Below are positions 1 to 4,934 of a DNA stretch of 64,000 nucleotides, piece after piece. Location of the stretch: positions 248,001-312,000 of the forward strand of contig CAWDRV010000004.1 in the NCBI GenBank assembly GCA_963804825.1, in the 5' to 3' direction. Each line of letters opens with the position of its first letter. Position 1 is the stretch's first letter. The stretch comes from JBKQVT01 sp963804825. GTDB lineage: Bacteria; Planctomycetota; Planctomycetia; Pirellulales; Thermoguttaceae. The translations under genes and the position numbers were made by a program. The notes below the pieces were generated by a model that was given only the letters and a program-made list of their open reading frames with translations, made no database searches and was not told where the DNA came from.

Positions 1-3
1 AGA

Positions 4-76
4 CGGGATGTAGGGTAGCGGCCAACCCGCGTGCTTTGGGAGCACGACATCGCAGGTTCGAGTCCTGCCATCCCGA
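4..76 (+). tRNA. tRNA-Pro(TGG)
   Basis: Acceptor CGGGATG pairs with CATCCCG; anticodon loop TTTGGGA in a CGTGC/GCACG stem; normal T arm (GCAGG-TTCGAGT-CCTGC). CCA is not encoded. First complete tRNA in the window. Confidence 0.93.
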
Positions 77-102
77 CATGACGGACAACGACGTTGGTAC
101 AA

Positions 103-174
103 GGTAGCCGAGGGCCGGATGCCCAAACCCGGCTGATAACCGAGTGGCGCTGAGTTCGACTCTCAGGGCTACCA
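103..174 (+). tRNA. tRNA-Ile(GAT)
   Basis: Acceptor GGTAGCC/GGCTACC, anticodon loop CTGATAA, T arm CTGAG-TTCGACT-CTCAG. The anticodon stem has one mismatch (CCCGG/CCGAG). Confidence 0.88.
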
Positions 175-240
175 TTGGAAAGTGAGGAGCATGACGATGA
201 AGCAAACCCGATGGAAACGCATACGCCCGGCCTGCCTTCT

Positions 241-312
241 GGGGTCGTGGTGTAACGGCAGCACACCGGACTTTTAATCCGGTAGGTGAAGGTTCGAGTC
301 CTTTCGGCCCCA
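241..312 (+). tRNA. tRNA-Lys(TTT)
   Basis: Acceptor GGGGTCG/CGGCCCC with one wobble, anticodon loop CTTTTAA in stem CCGGA/TCCGG, T loop TTCGAGT. Confidence 0.93.
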
Positions 313-323
313 CTCGCCGTGAC

Positions 324-395
324 GGCGCGTAGCTCAATGGTCAGAGCGGGCCTCTTATAAGGGTCAGACTGAGGGTTCGACTCCCTCCGCGCCTA
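324..395 (+). tRNA. tRNA-Ile(TAT)
   Basis: Acceptor GGCGCG/CGCGCC, D arm GCTC/GAGC, anticodon loop CTTATAA, T arm GAGGG-TTCGACT-CCCTC. A TAT anticodon for Ile is rare in bacteria, which normally read ATA with lysidine-modified CAT. The array 2 copy carries a palindrome in its variable loop; this copy does not. Confidence 0.88.
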
Positions 396-421
396 CTGCT
401 GCGCGTAAGGAAGCAGACGAC

Positions 422-494
422 GGGACCAAGGTGCTAGCGGCAGCACAGCGGATTCTTAATCCGCCAGGTGAGGGTTCAAGTCCCTCTGGTCCCA
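422..494 (+). tRNA. tRNA-Lys(CTT)
   Basis: Acceptor GGGACCA/TGGTCCC, anticodon loop TTCTTAA in stem GCGGA/TCCGC, T arm GAGGG-TTCAAGT-CCCTC. Confidence 0.93.
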
Positions 495-503
495 CTGATG
501 TGA

Positions 504-575
504 GCACTGGTCGTCCAGTGGCGAGGATACCGCACCCGTAATGCGGCGACGAGGGTTCGAGTCCCTCCCGGTGCC
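504..575 (+). tRNA. tRNA-Thr(CGT)
   Basis: Acceptor GCACTGG/CCGGTGC, anticodon loop CCCGTAA in stem CCGCA/TGCGG, T arm GAGGG-TTCGAGT-CCCTC. Uninterrupted here; the array 2 homologue has two palindromes replacing GTCCA (D loop) and CTCCC (T stem and acceptor). Confidence 0.9.
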
Positions 576-606
576 CCTGTTGTTTGACAATTCGGCACAC
601 CACAAC

Positions 607-677
607 GCGCCCATGATGTAGCGGCAGCCTGCTGCCTTGCCATGGCAGAAGTGCGGGTTCGACTCCCGCTGGGCGCT
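607..677 (+). tRNA. tRNA-Gly(GCC)
   Basis: Acceptor GCGCCCA/TGGGCGC, anticodon loop TTGCCAT in stem CTGCC/GGCAG, T arm GCGGG-TTCGACT-CCCGC. Uninterrupted in this array. Confidence 0.93.
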
Positions 678-685
678 TTTCAGCG

Positions 686-759
686 CAGGACGTAGGAAAG
701 CCTGGTATTCCGCGTGCCCCGGGCGCACGAGATCGCGGGTTCAAATCCCGCCGTCCTGA
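686..759 (+). tRNA. tRNA-Pro(CGG)
   Basis: Acceptor CAGGACG/CGTCCTG. The anticodon loop is CCCGGGC (7 nt) in stem CGTGC/GCACG, so position 33 is C instead of the near-universal U. The array 2 copy has gained one A in this loop. Confidence 0.9.
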
Positions 760-766
760 CTTTGAT

Positions 767-841
767 TGCGGTGGGGCCTGTGTTGGCACGGGCGGGCGCC
801 TGTTAAGCGTCATGTCGCAGGTTCGATTCCTGCCGCCGCAG
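767..841 (+). tRNA. tRNA-Asn(GTT)
   Basis: Acceptor TGCGGTG/CGCCGCA with one wobble, anticodon loop CTGTTAA in stem GGCGC/GCGTC, T arm GCAGG-TTCGATT-CCTGC. Confidence 0.9.
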
Positions 842-864
842 CCTGGAGACGGAAGGGCAAGCCG

Positions 865-888
865 GACCACCGCTTCGCGGCGGTGCCC
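865..888 (-). repeat. mini-palindrome copy (D loop of tRNA-like gene)
   Basis: Reads GACC...GTGCCC on the + strand, i.e. the element in reverse orientation; 24 nt; inner stem ACCGC/GCGGT. Confidence 0.8.
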
Positions 889-903
889 GCGATGGCAGCC
901 GCC

Positions 904-925
904 GGGCACCATGCGAAGCATGGTC
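904..925 (+). repeat. mini-palindrome copy (anticodon loop of tRNA-like gene)
   Basis: GGGCACC...GGTC, 22 nt, inner stem ATGC-GAA-GCAT. Confidence 0.8.
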
Positions 926-977
926 AGCGGCCGAGCGATGAGCCTTGAGGGTTCGACTCCCTCTCCTTCCGCCTGAT

Positions 978-1068
978 GTGCCCTTGGCCGAGCGGCAGAG
1001 GTGCCAGCCTTCCAAGCTGGCGCGACCACCGCTGCGGTCGGTGCCCGGTTCGACTCCCACAGGGCACT
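978..1068 (+). tRNA. tRNA-Gly(TCC), variable loop and T stem interrupted
   Basis: Acceptor GTGCCCT/AGGGCAC, anticodon loop CTTCCAA in stem CCAGC/GCTGG. A reverse-oriented palindrome (1024-1046) occupies the variable loop and the 5' T-stem strand, leaving only two of five T-stem pairs. Both arrays carry the interruption, but the palindromes differ in sequence. Confidence 0.75.
1024..1046 (-). repeat. mini-palindrome copy (Gly variable loop)
   Basis: GACC...GTGCCC, 23 nt, at the variable loop/T stem junction of the Gly(TCC) gene. The array 2 counterpart at 49547-49568 has a different inner stem. Confidence 0.8.
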
Positions 1069-1081
1069 CTCTGGACGTTGA

Positions 1082-1152
1082 TCGGGGATCAGCTAGCGGT
1101 AGGCTTCCTGGCTTTGAACCAGGCAACGGAGGTTCAACCCCTCCTCCCCGAG
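1082..1152 (+). tRNA. tRNA-Gln(TTG)
   Basis: Acceptor TCGGGGA/TCCCCGA, anticodon loop CTTTGAA in stem CCTGG/CCAGG, T arm GGAGG-TTCAACC-CCTCC. Confidence 0.92.
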
Positions 1153-1164
1153 CTTGCAGAACGA

Positions 1165-1235
1165 TGCGGAGTCATCTAACGGCAGGATGAGACTCTCTGA
1201 AGGTCTTCATGCTGGTTCAACTCCAGCCTCCGCAG
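1165..1235 (+). tRNA. tRNA-Gln(CTG)
   Basis: Acceptor TGCGGAG/CTCCGCA, anticodon loop CTCTGAA in stem AGACT/GGTCT, T loop TTCAACT. Confidence 0.92.
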
Positions 1236-1244
1236 CTTGATAAC

Positions 1245-1330
1245 GGAAGCCATCCGGCCGGATGAGGAGCCTGTCCTGAAAACAGGTGGCGGCCAGTAGC
1301 CGCTTGTGGGTTCGAGTCCCACGGCTTCCG
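1245..1330 (+). tRNA. tRNA-Ser(TGA)
   Basis: Class II tRNA with a long variable arm. Acceptor GGAAGCC/GGCTTCC, anticodon loop CCTGAAA in stem CCTGT/ACAGG, T arm GTGGG-TTCGAGT-CCCAC. Confidence 0.93.
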
Positions 1331-1335
1331 CCTCT

Positions 1336-1408
1336 TGGGGTCATGGTCCAACAGGACGACGCCAGCTCCGCACGCTGGAAATCCCGGTGCGAATCCGGGT
1401 GACTCCAC
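1336..1408 (+). tRNA. tRNA-Ala(CGC), non-canonical
   Basis: Acceptor TGGGGTC/GACTCCA. Anticodon loop TCCGCAC in stem CCAGC/GCTGG gives CGC with C at position 33. The T loop is TGCGAAT rather than TTCGAAT. Isotype comes from the anticodon alone and is uncertain. Confidence 0.75.
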
Positions 1409-1419
1409 TGAAGCAGCAC

Positions 1420-1491
1420 AGCCCCGTGGTCCAACGGCAACGACGCTTGGTCCACACCCAGGAAACGATGGTTCGACTCCATCCGGGGCTA
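1420..1491 (+). tRNA. tRNA-Val(CAC)
   Basis: Acceptor AGCCCCG/CGGGGCT, anticodon loop TCCACAC in stem CTTGG/CCAGG, T loop TTCGACT. Position 33 is C. Confidence 0.85.
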
Positions 1492-1498
1492 CTTGGTG

Positions 1499-1572
1499 GC
1501 CCAGATACGCCAATCGGAAGAGCGGCTCGGCTTAAACCCGGGCGTTTGCGGGTTCGATCCCCGCTCTGGGCA
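1499..1572 (+). tRNA. tRNA-Leu(TAA)-anticodon, class I fold
   Basis: Acceptor GCCCAGA/TCTGGGC, anticodon loop CTTAAAC in stem CTCGG/CCGGG, T arm GCGGG-TTCGATC-CCCGC. The variable loop is short, whereas bacterial tRNA-Leu normally has a long variable arm, so leucine charging is doubtful. Absent from array 2. Confidence 0.82.
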
Positions 1573-1576
1573 CAGC

Positions 1577-1650
1577 GGCTCGGTAGGCAACCGGCAGACC
1601 ACCTTGGCTTAGAACCAGGGATGCTGTGGGTTCGACTCCCACCTGAGCCA
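1577..1650 (+). tRNA. tRNA-Leu(TAG)-anticodon, class I fold
   Basis: Acceptor GGCTCGG/CTGAGCC, anticodon loop CTTAGAA in stem CTTGG/CCAGG, T arm GTGGG-TTCGACT-CCCAC. The variable loop is only about five nt, unlike normal bacterial tRNA-Leu. Confidence 0.85.
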
Positions 1651-1663
1651 CAGAAGAAAGCCC

Positions 1664-1738
1664 GCCCTCGTGGAGCAGCCTGGAGTGCTCGCCTGCCTGT
1701 CACGCAGGAGATCGCGGGTCCAAATCCCGTCGAGGGCG
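1664..1738 (+). tRNA. tRNA-Asp(GTC)
   Basis: Acceptor GCCCTCG/CGAGGGC, anticodon loop CTGTCAC in stem CCTGC/GCAGG, T loop TCCAAAT. Confidence 0.93.
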
Positions 1739-1787
1739 CTGATTGACACGCCGGGCAGGCCGCCCGGCGGGGCGGAGAAAGAGGCAT

Positions 1788-1861
1788 GGCGCGGTACGCA
1801 AATCGGCAAAGCGGCCAAGCTCAAACCTTGGTGACTGCGGGTTCGACTCCCGCCTGCGCCA
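1788..1861 (+). tRNA. tRNA-Leu(CAA)-anticodon, class I fold
   Basis: Acceptor GGCGCGG/CTGCGCC, anticodon loop CTCAAAC in stem CCAAG/CTTGG, short variable loop, T arm GCGGG-TTCGACT-CCCGC. D arm resembles the other short-variable-loop Leu-anticodon genes. Confidence 0.85.
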
Positions 1862-1871
1862 CTGAAAGCAT

Positions 1872-1952
1872 GCGTCGGCTGGGCAATGGTGAGCCCAACG
1901 GACTGTAACTCCGCCGCCACAGGCTGTGCAGGTTCAACTCCTGCCCGACGCA
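1872..1952 (+). tRNA. tRNA-Tyr(GTA)
   Basis: Class II tRNA. Acceptor GCGTCGG/CCGACGC, anticodon loop CTGTAAC between CGGA and TCCG, variable arm then T arm GCAGG-TTCAACT-CCTGC. The array 2 copy is decayed. Confidence 0.9.
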
Positions 1953-1963
1953 CTGCAAAACAT

Positions 1964-2036
1964 GGCCCGTTCGTCTATCGGCGAAGGACACCGGCCCCTC
2001 ACGCCGGAAAGGCGGGTTCAATTCCCGCACGGGCCG
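1964..2036 (+). tRNA. tRNA-Glu(CTC)
   Basis: Acceptor GGCCCGT/ACGGGCC, anticodon loop CCCTCAC in stem CCGGC/GCCGG, T arm GCGGG-TTCAATT-CCCGC. Confidence 0.92.
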
Positions 2037-2044
2037 CTAAACAT

Positions 2045-2127
2045 GACCAAGTGGCGCAACTGGTAGACGCGCGACGCTCAGAACGTCGTGCCCTTCGGGC
2101 TTGGGAGTTCGAATCTCCCCTTGGTCA
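2045..2127 (+). tRNA. tRNA-Leu(CAG)
   Basis: Canonical class II tRNA-Leu: acceptor GACCAAG/CTTGGTC, anticodon loop CTCAGAA in stem CGACG/CGTCG, long variable arm, T loop TTCGAAT. It contrasts with the class I Leu-anticodon genes in the same array. Confidence 0.94.
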
Positions 2128-2136
2128 CTGAGGAAT

Positions 2137-2224
2137 TGCAGGCGCGGCAGGTGCCCAACTGGCTCCGGGCACCGACCGAAGGTTGGTCGGGCCGGTGTGC
2201 CCGGTTCGATACCGGGGCCTGCAA
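2137..2224 (+). tRNA. tRNA-Met(CAT) with anticodon replaced by palindrome
   Basis: Acceptor TGCAGGC/GCCTGCA and T arm CCCGG-TTCGATA-CCGGG are intact. The array 2 homologue (50571-50640) has CATAA in its anticodon loop; here those five bases are replaced by a 22-nt palindrome plus one G, so no CAT anticodon remains. Confidence 0.8.
2167..2188 (+). repeat. mini-palindrome copy replacing Met anticodon
   Basis: GGGCACC...GGTC, 22 nt, inner stem GACC-GAA-GGTT. The array 2 Met gene lacks it. Confidence 0.85.
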
Positions 2225-2225
2225 C

Positions 2226-2294
2226 TGCGGGTGGGCCAGTGCTCAGCCGGGCCCCATAAGCCTGGACCGCCGGGTGCGACCCCCGGACCCGCCA
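2226..2294 (+). tRNA. tRNA-Met(CAT), initiator-like
   Basis: Acceptor GCGGGT/ACCCGC with a T:C mismatch at the 1:72 position, as in initiators. Anticodon loop CCCATAA in a GC-rich stem CGGGC/GCCTG. T loop TGCGACC is non-canonical. Initiator identity is inferred from the 1:72 mismatch. Confidence 0.75.
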
Positions 2295-2295
2295 C

Positions 2296-2369
2296 GACCG
2301 GGTACGCAAATTGGCATAGCGGCGAGGTCGAGAGCCTCGTGCCTGTGGGTTCGACTCCCACCTCGGTCA
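2296..2369 (+). tRNA. tRNA-Leu(GAG)-anticodon, class I fold
   Basis: Acceptor GACCGGG/CTCGGTC, anticodon loop TCGAGAG in stem CGAGG/CCTCG, short variable loop, T arm GTGGG-TTCGACT-CCCAC. In array 2 the 5' anticodon-stem strand is replaced by a palindrome. Confidence 0.82.
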
Positions 2370-2372
2370 CTT

Positions 2373-2445
2373 GATCCCGTGGTCCAACGGCGAAGACGCC
2401 TGGGTGACAACCAGGAAAGCGATGGTTCGACTCCATCCGGGATCA
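2373..2445 (+). tRNA. tRNA-Val(GAC)
   Basis: Acceptor GATCCCG/CGGGATC, anticodon loop GTGACAA in stem CCTGG/CCAGG, T loop TTCGACT. Confidence 0.92.
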
Positions 2446-2457
2446 CTGTTGCGAAAT

Positions 2458-2528
2458 GGTCTGTAGGTGTTTCGGCAGCACACCTCCTTGGTATGGAGGA
2501 AGACCGGGTTCAATTCCCGGACGGACCT
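2458..2528 (+). tRNA. tRNA-Thr(GGT)
   Basis: Acceptor GGTCTGT/ACGGACC, anticodon loop TTGGTAT in stem CCTCC/GGAGG, T loop TTCAATT. Confidence 0.92.
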
Positions 2529-2540
2529 CTCGATTGATAC

Positions 2541-2611
2541 GGGCCGCTGGTCCAACGGGAAGACGCTTGGTTTGCAACCAGGCAATCGGGGTTCGATTCC
2601 CCGGCGGTCCA
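2541..2611 (+). tRNA. tRNA-Ala(TGC)
   Basis: Acceptor GGGCCGC/GCGGTCC, anticodon loop TTTGCAA in stem CTTGG/CCAGG, T loop TTCGATT. Confidence 0.93.
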
Positions 2612-2622
2612 CTGAAGATGAC

Positions 2623-2693
2623 GGGCTGATGGTCCAATGGGAAGACGCCAGGCTGGCAGTCTGGAAATCCGGGTTCAATTCCCGGTCGGTCCA
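2623..2693 (+). tRNA. tRNA-Ala(GGC)
   Basis: Acceptor GGGCTGA/TCGGTCC, anticodon loop CTGGCAG in stem CCAGG/TCTGG, T loop TTCAATT. No counterpart in array 2. Confidence 0.9.
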
Positions 2694-2708
2694 CTGTTGC
2701 GTGAATAC

Positions 2709-2796
2709 GGAAGGTAGCCGGATACCGGGTTGCCGGGCCGCCCCGCTAAGGCGGTTCTTTCTTGTGGAGATGAGGGTTCAACTCCCTTGCCTTCCG
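2709..2796 (+). tRNA. tRNA-Ser(GCT)
   Basis: Class II. Acceptor GGAAGGT/GCCTTCC, anticodon loop CCGCTAA in stem CCGCC/GGCGG, long variable arm, T loop TTCAACT. Confidence 0.93.
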
Positions 2797-2815
2797 CTTG
2801 GTGTGCCGAATTGAC

Positions 2816-2887
2816 GCCCCGATAGTGAAACGGAAATCATGCCTTGCTTCTAACAAGGCGATCCAGGTTCAACTCCTGGTCGGGGTA
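2816..2887 (+). tRNA. tRNA-Arg(TCT)
   Basis: Acceptor GCCCCGA/TCGGGGT, anticodon loop CTTCTAA in stem CCTTG/CAAGG, T loop TTCAACT. Confidence 0.92.
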
Positions 2888-2908
2888 CTGGAGGAGACGG
2901 TTATTGAT

Positions 2909-2984
2909 GGTGTCTGTGGTGTAGCGGTTTCTGCACGGCTGGCTGTGAACCAGAAGGTGCCGGTTCGACTCCGGCCAGATACCC
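2909..2984 (+). tRNA. tRNA-His(GTG)
   Basis: Acceptor GGTGTCT/AGATACC, anticodon loop CTGTGAA between CTGG and CCAG, T arm GCCGG-TTCGACT-CCGGC. Confidence 0.92.
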
Positions 2985-3013
2985 TGAATGGAAAAGATCG
3001 AAAGGATGGAAAC

Positions 3014-3610
3014 ATGACCTTGAAGGTGCTCCAGCGGCCGACGCTGGTCCTGAACCGCAATTGGCAGCCGGTGAACGTCGCCACCGTGGCACGGGCGCTG
3101 GTCCTGCTGTGGAATGAAACGGCCCGTGTGGTCAACCCGGTCGACTACCAGCTTTACACCTGGGCTGACTGGTCGAGGCTGCGTCCGCGCACCGACGAGC
3201 CGTTCATCCGGGCGGTCCGGTTCCGGCTGCGGGTGCCGGAGGTGGTCGCCCTGAGCGGTTACGACCGGCTGCCGACGGCCCATGTGACCTTCAGCCGCCG
3301 GAACATTTTCAAGCGGGACCACTACACCTGCCAGTACTGCGGCGCCCAGCCGGGCGGCGAGGAGTTGACGCTGGACCACGTCCTGCCGCGGTCGCAGGGT
3401 GGTGTGTCGGGCTGGGAGAACTGCGTACTGGCGTGCATGGCCTGCAACAAGCGGAAGGCCGACAGGACGCCGGAGCAGGCACGGATGCACCTGCGCCGCA
3501 AGCCGGTGCGGCCGACGTGGAAGCCGCTCTATGCGGACCACCAGGTGCGGATTGCAAGCTGGTCGAAGTTCGTCAGCGAAGCGTACTGGAACGTGACGCT
3601 GCGAGAGTAG
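3014..3610 (+). CDS. HNH endonuclease embedded in tRNA array 1
   Basis: The 198-residue product has a C-terminal HNH core: CQYC at about 106-109, DH in LDHVLPRS at about 121-122, then CMAC and CNKRK at about 141-147. The two CxxC pairs should bind structural zinc. Proteins of this type cut or nick DNA using a metal ion. The ATG at 3014 follows AAAGGATGG; a longer reading would run back through the His and Arg tRNAs. It lies between tRNA-His and tRNA-Trp in both arrays, and the array 2 product (51374-51970) is nearly the same along its length. A homing or mobility role for the array is plausible but inferred. Confidence 0.88.
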   Translation: MTLKVLQRPTLVLNRNWQPVNVATVARALVLLWNETARVVNPVDYQLYTWADWSRLRPRTDEPFIRAVRFRLRVPEVVALSGYDRLPTAHVTFSRRNIFKRDHYTCQYCGAQPGGEELTLDHVLPRSQGGVSGWENCVLACMACNKRKADRTPEQARMHLRRKPVRPTWKPLYADHQVRIASWSKFVSEAYWNVTLRE

Positions 3611-3624
3611 TTGTTACGCCAAGA

Positions 3625-3649
3625 GCCCCCGGCCGCCTGTGCCGGGGGC
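3625..3649 (+). terminator. GC hairpin downstream of HNH gene
   Basis: Perfect 9-bp stem GCCCCCGGC/GCCGGGGGC with a 7-nt loop, 15 bases after the HNH stop. No T run follows, so intrinsic termination is uncertain; it may separate the HNH transcript from the next tRNA block. Confidence 0.45.
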
Positions 3650-3654
3650 CGATA

Positions 3655-3726
3655 CAGGAGTGTCCTCCTGGGAGAGGAAGCGGCCTCCAAAGCCGCCAAA
3701 CGGGGTTCGAATCCTCGCGCTCCTGC
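3655..3726 (+). tRNA. tRNA-Trp(CCA)
   Basis: Acceptor CAGGAGT/GCTCCTG, anticodon loop CTCCAAA in stem GCGGC/GCCGC, T loop TTCGAAT. First tRNA after the HNH gene. Confidence 0.92.
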
Positions 3727-3810
3727 CTTTTATGGGTTGAAATGCCGTTGTCGCGCCGCGCGGCTGGAACAGGCCGGGAGTGTGACGTAGCGCGGCATCG
3801 GTACCAAAAA

Positions 3811-3882
3811 GCCGACGTGGCCGAAAGGCGAGGCGGCGGTCCTGTAAACCGCATGATGCTGGTTCAAGTCCAGCCGTCGGCT
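3811..3882 (+). tRNA. tRNA-Thr(TGT)
   Basis: Acceptor GCCGACG/CGTCGGC, anticodon loop CCTGTAA in stem GCGGT/ACCGC, T loop TTCAAGT. Confidence 0.92.
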
Positions 3883-3893
3883 CTGGTGCATTT

Positions 3894-3965
3894 GTCCCGA
3901 TGGTGTAGCGGATCGCACGGGGCCCTCCTAAGGCCCTGGCCCTGGTTCGACTCCAGGTCGGGACG
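3894..3965 (+). tRNA. tRNA-Arg(CCT)
   Basis: Acceptor GTCCCGA/TCGGGAC, anticodon loop CTCCTAA in stem GGGCC/GGCCC, T loop TTCGACT. Confidence 0.92.
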
Positions 3966-3971
3966 CTGAAT

Positions 3972-4043
3972 GTCTCGATGGTGTAGCGGATCGCACAGGA
4001 CCCTCCGAAGGTCCAGGTCCAGGTTCGACTCCTGGTCGAGACA
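3972..4043 (+). tRNA. tRNA-Arg(CCG)
   Basis: Acceptor GTCTCGA/TCGAGAC, anticodon loop CTCCGAA in stem GGACC/GGTCC. Evidently a paralogue of the preceding Arg(CCT) gene. Confidence 0.92.
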
Positions 4044-4046
4044 CTT

Positions 4047-4119
4047 GCCCTGCGAGTGTGCCGGATTAGCACGGCAGACTACGAATCTGCAAGACGGGGT
4101 TCGATTCCTCGGCGGGGCA
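4047..4119 (+). tRNA. tRNA-Arg(ACG)
   Basis: Acceptor GCCCTGC/GCGGGGC, anticodon loop CTACGAA in stem GCAGA/TCTGC, T loop TTCGATT. A34 would be an inosine (TadA) substrate. Confidence 0.92.
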
Positions 4120-4133
4120 CTGAACGGAAACAC

Positions 4134-4206
4134 GTCCTCGGAGTGTGGGGGATTTGCACGCGACCCTGCGAAGGTCGAAGACCAGGTTCGACTCCTGGCG
4201 AGGACA
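4134..4206 (+). tRNA. tRNA-Arg(GCG)
   Basis: Acceptor GTCCTCG/CGAGGAC, anticodon loop CTGCGAA in stem CGACC/GGTCG. Arg(GCG) beside Arg(ACG) is unusual in bacteria. Confidence 0.88.
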
Positions 4207-4255
4207 TTTTGCTTGCGTGCGGCCGAGAATGAAACACAGGCCGTAACAAGCGAAC

Positions 4256-4327
4256 GGCGCTGGAGCCAGACGGCACGGCGGCTGCCTGCAAAGCAGCTTC
4301 AAGTGGGTTCGACTCCCACCGGCGCCT
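4256..4327 (+). tRNA. tRNA-Cys(GCA)
   Basis: Acceptor GGCGCTG/CGGCGCC, anticodon loop CTGCAAA in stem GCTGC/GCAGC, T arm GTGGG-TTCGACT-CCCAC. Confidence 0.92.
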
Positions 4328-4340
4328 CTTTGGAAGCGAT

Positions 4341-4438
4341 GATACGGCCGGGCCAACGGCGAGACGCTGCCCTGTCCCTTCAACAAGGCGGTTGGCGACG
4401 TGTGTTCCGTGAATGGGTTCTGACCGATGGTCGTGTCA
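4341..4438 (+). tRNA. degenerate tRNA-like gene
   Basis: Ends GATACGG and TCGTGTC pair over seven positions with wobbles, and the D-arm-like start matches neighbours, but the T arm is not canonical and the anticodon region differs between arrays (54107-54203). It may be a decayed tRNA or a tRNA-mimic RNA. Confidence 0.4.
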
Positions 4439-4510
4439 ACCAGGTTAGCTCAGTGGTAGAGCACCAGACCGTGAATCTGGCTGTGACGGGTTCGACTCCC
4501 GTACCAACAC
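4439..4510 (+). tRNA. tRNA-like, His(GTG)-type anticodon, defective acceptor
   Basis: D arm GCTC/GAGC, anticodon loop CCGTGAA in stem CCAGA/TCTGG, T arm ACGGG-TTCGACT-CCCGT. Only three acceptor pairs (GGT/ACC) form. The array 2 copy has loop CCAATAA instead, so the anticodon has diverged. Confidence 0.55.
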
Positions 4511-4934
4511 CGCAGGCTAAACCCCTGCCCGACGCGGCCCGAGGGAGGCGGGCCAACGTGTGATCGGCCACCGGCGGCCGAGCGACCGGCGGCGCCGAGG
4601 ATTCTGGGCATCTGCCTGTAAGGCAGTGCCCGAGGGAATCGACGCCCGAGGAAGCCACGGTTGTCCGGTGGCAGCACGGCCGAGTGCCATGTAGTGAGTG
4701 GATACCGCTTCCGCCGGCCTCCGGCAAGCGGCAACGGATGCCTGGCGAATCGCCCCAGGGCTTTGTCCCTTCGGCGACGAGCCCGGCGGAAACTGCCGCG
4801 TCGCCGCAGGCTCTGTGGATGCTCAAACGACACTCCGCAGTTGTCCGTGTGATCGCCGCTGGTTCCGCCGCCCAACGGCTTTATGAAACAAAGCAAGAGC
4901 GGCCCATGAAAGGCCGCAGGAAGGAAGGTGAAGG
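4511..4934 (+). ncRNA. conserved structured region between array 1 and slipin
   Basis: No convincing ORF. About 420 nt are nearly repeated at 54278-54724, with differences scattered or in loops. Visible hairpins include GGCCCG/CGGGCC (loop AGGGAGG), a long hairpin around CTGCC/GGCAG, and GCGGCC/GGCCGC immediately before the slipin Shine-Dalgarno. It could be a tRNA-like or Y-RNA-like transcript, or a long slipin leader; function is unknown. Confidence 0.45.

Larger units (their letters stand above)
851..971 (+). tRNA. tRNA-like gene with two palindromes, isotype unreadable
   Basis: Acceptor GGAAGGG/TCCTTCC and T arm GAGGG-TTCGACT-CCCTC are intact. One palindrome (865-888) lies in the D loop. 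A second (904-925) lies between anticodon-stem strands GCCGC and GCGGC, so no ordinary anticodon loop is left. The long variable region suggests a class II (Ser/Leu-type) origin. Array 2 carries the same structure at 49374-49494. Confidence 0.7.
1..4510 (+). other. tRNA array 1 (about 42 tRNAs plus HNH gene)
   Basis: Tandem tRNA genes, all on the + strand, separated by only a few to about 80 bases and interrupted by one HNH endonuclease gene at 3014-3610. Almost every anticodon occurs once, so the set approaches a full decoding set. No tRNA encodes its 3' CCA. The array is truncated by the window start; comparison with array 2 shows that at least Phe, Glu(TTC) and Pro(GGG) would lie to the left. 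The copy at 48112-54277 has the same gene order. Confidence 0.95.

Noticed and set aside
364..1029. Long antisense ORFs across the tRNA arrays with repeated GVEPS/GLEPS/SRTH peptides
   Set aside because: These peptides are the antisense translation of tRNA T arms (GGTTCGANTCC). They are artefacts of tandem tRNA genes, not proteins.
865..1046. Palindromes as archaeal-type short tRNA introns
   Set aside because: They occur at D, variable and T-stem positions, and precise removal would not restore the 4-5 bases lost, as shown by comparing the two arrays.
4511..4934. tmRNA or RNase P RNA in the conserved block
   Set aside because: No tmRNA 3' T-arm end and no RNase P core motifs were seen.
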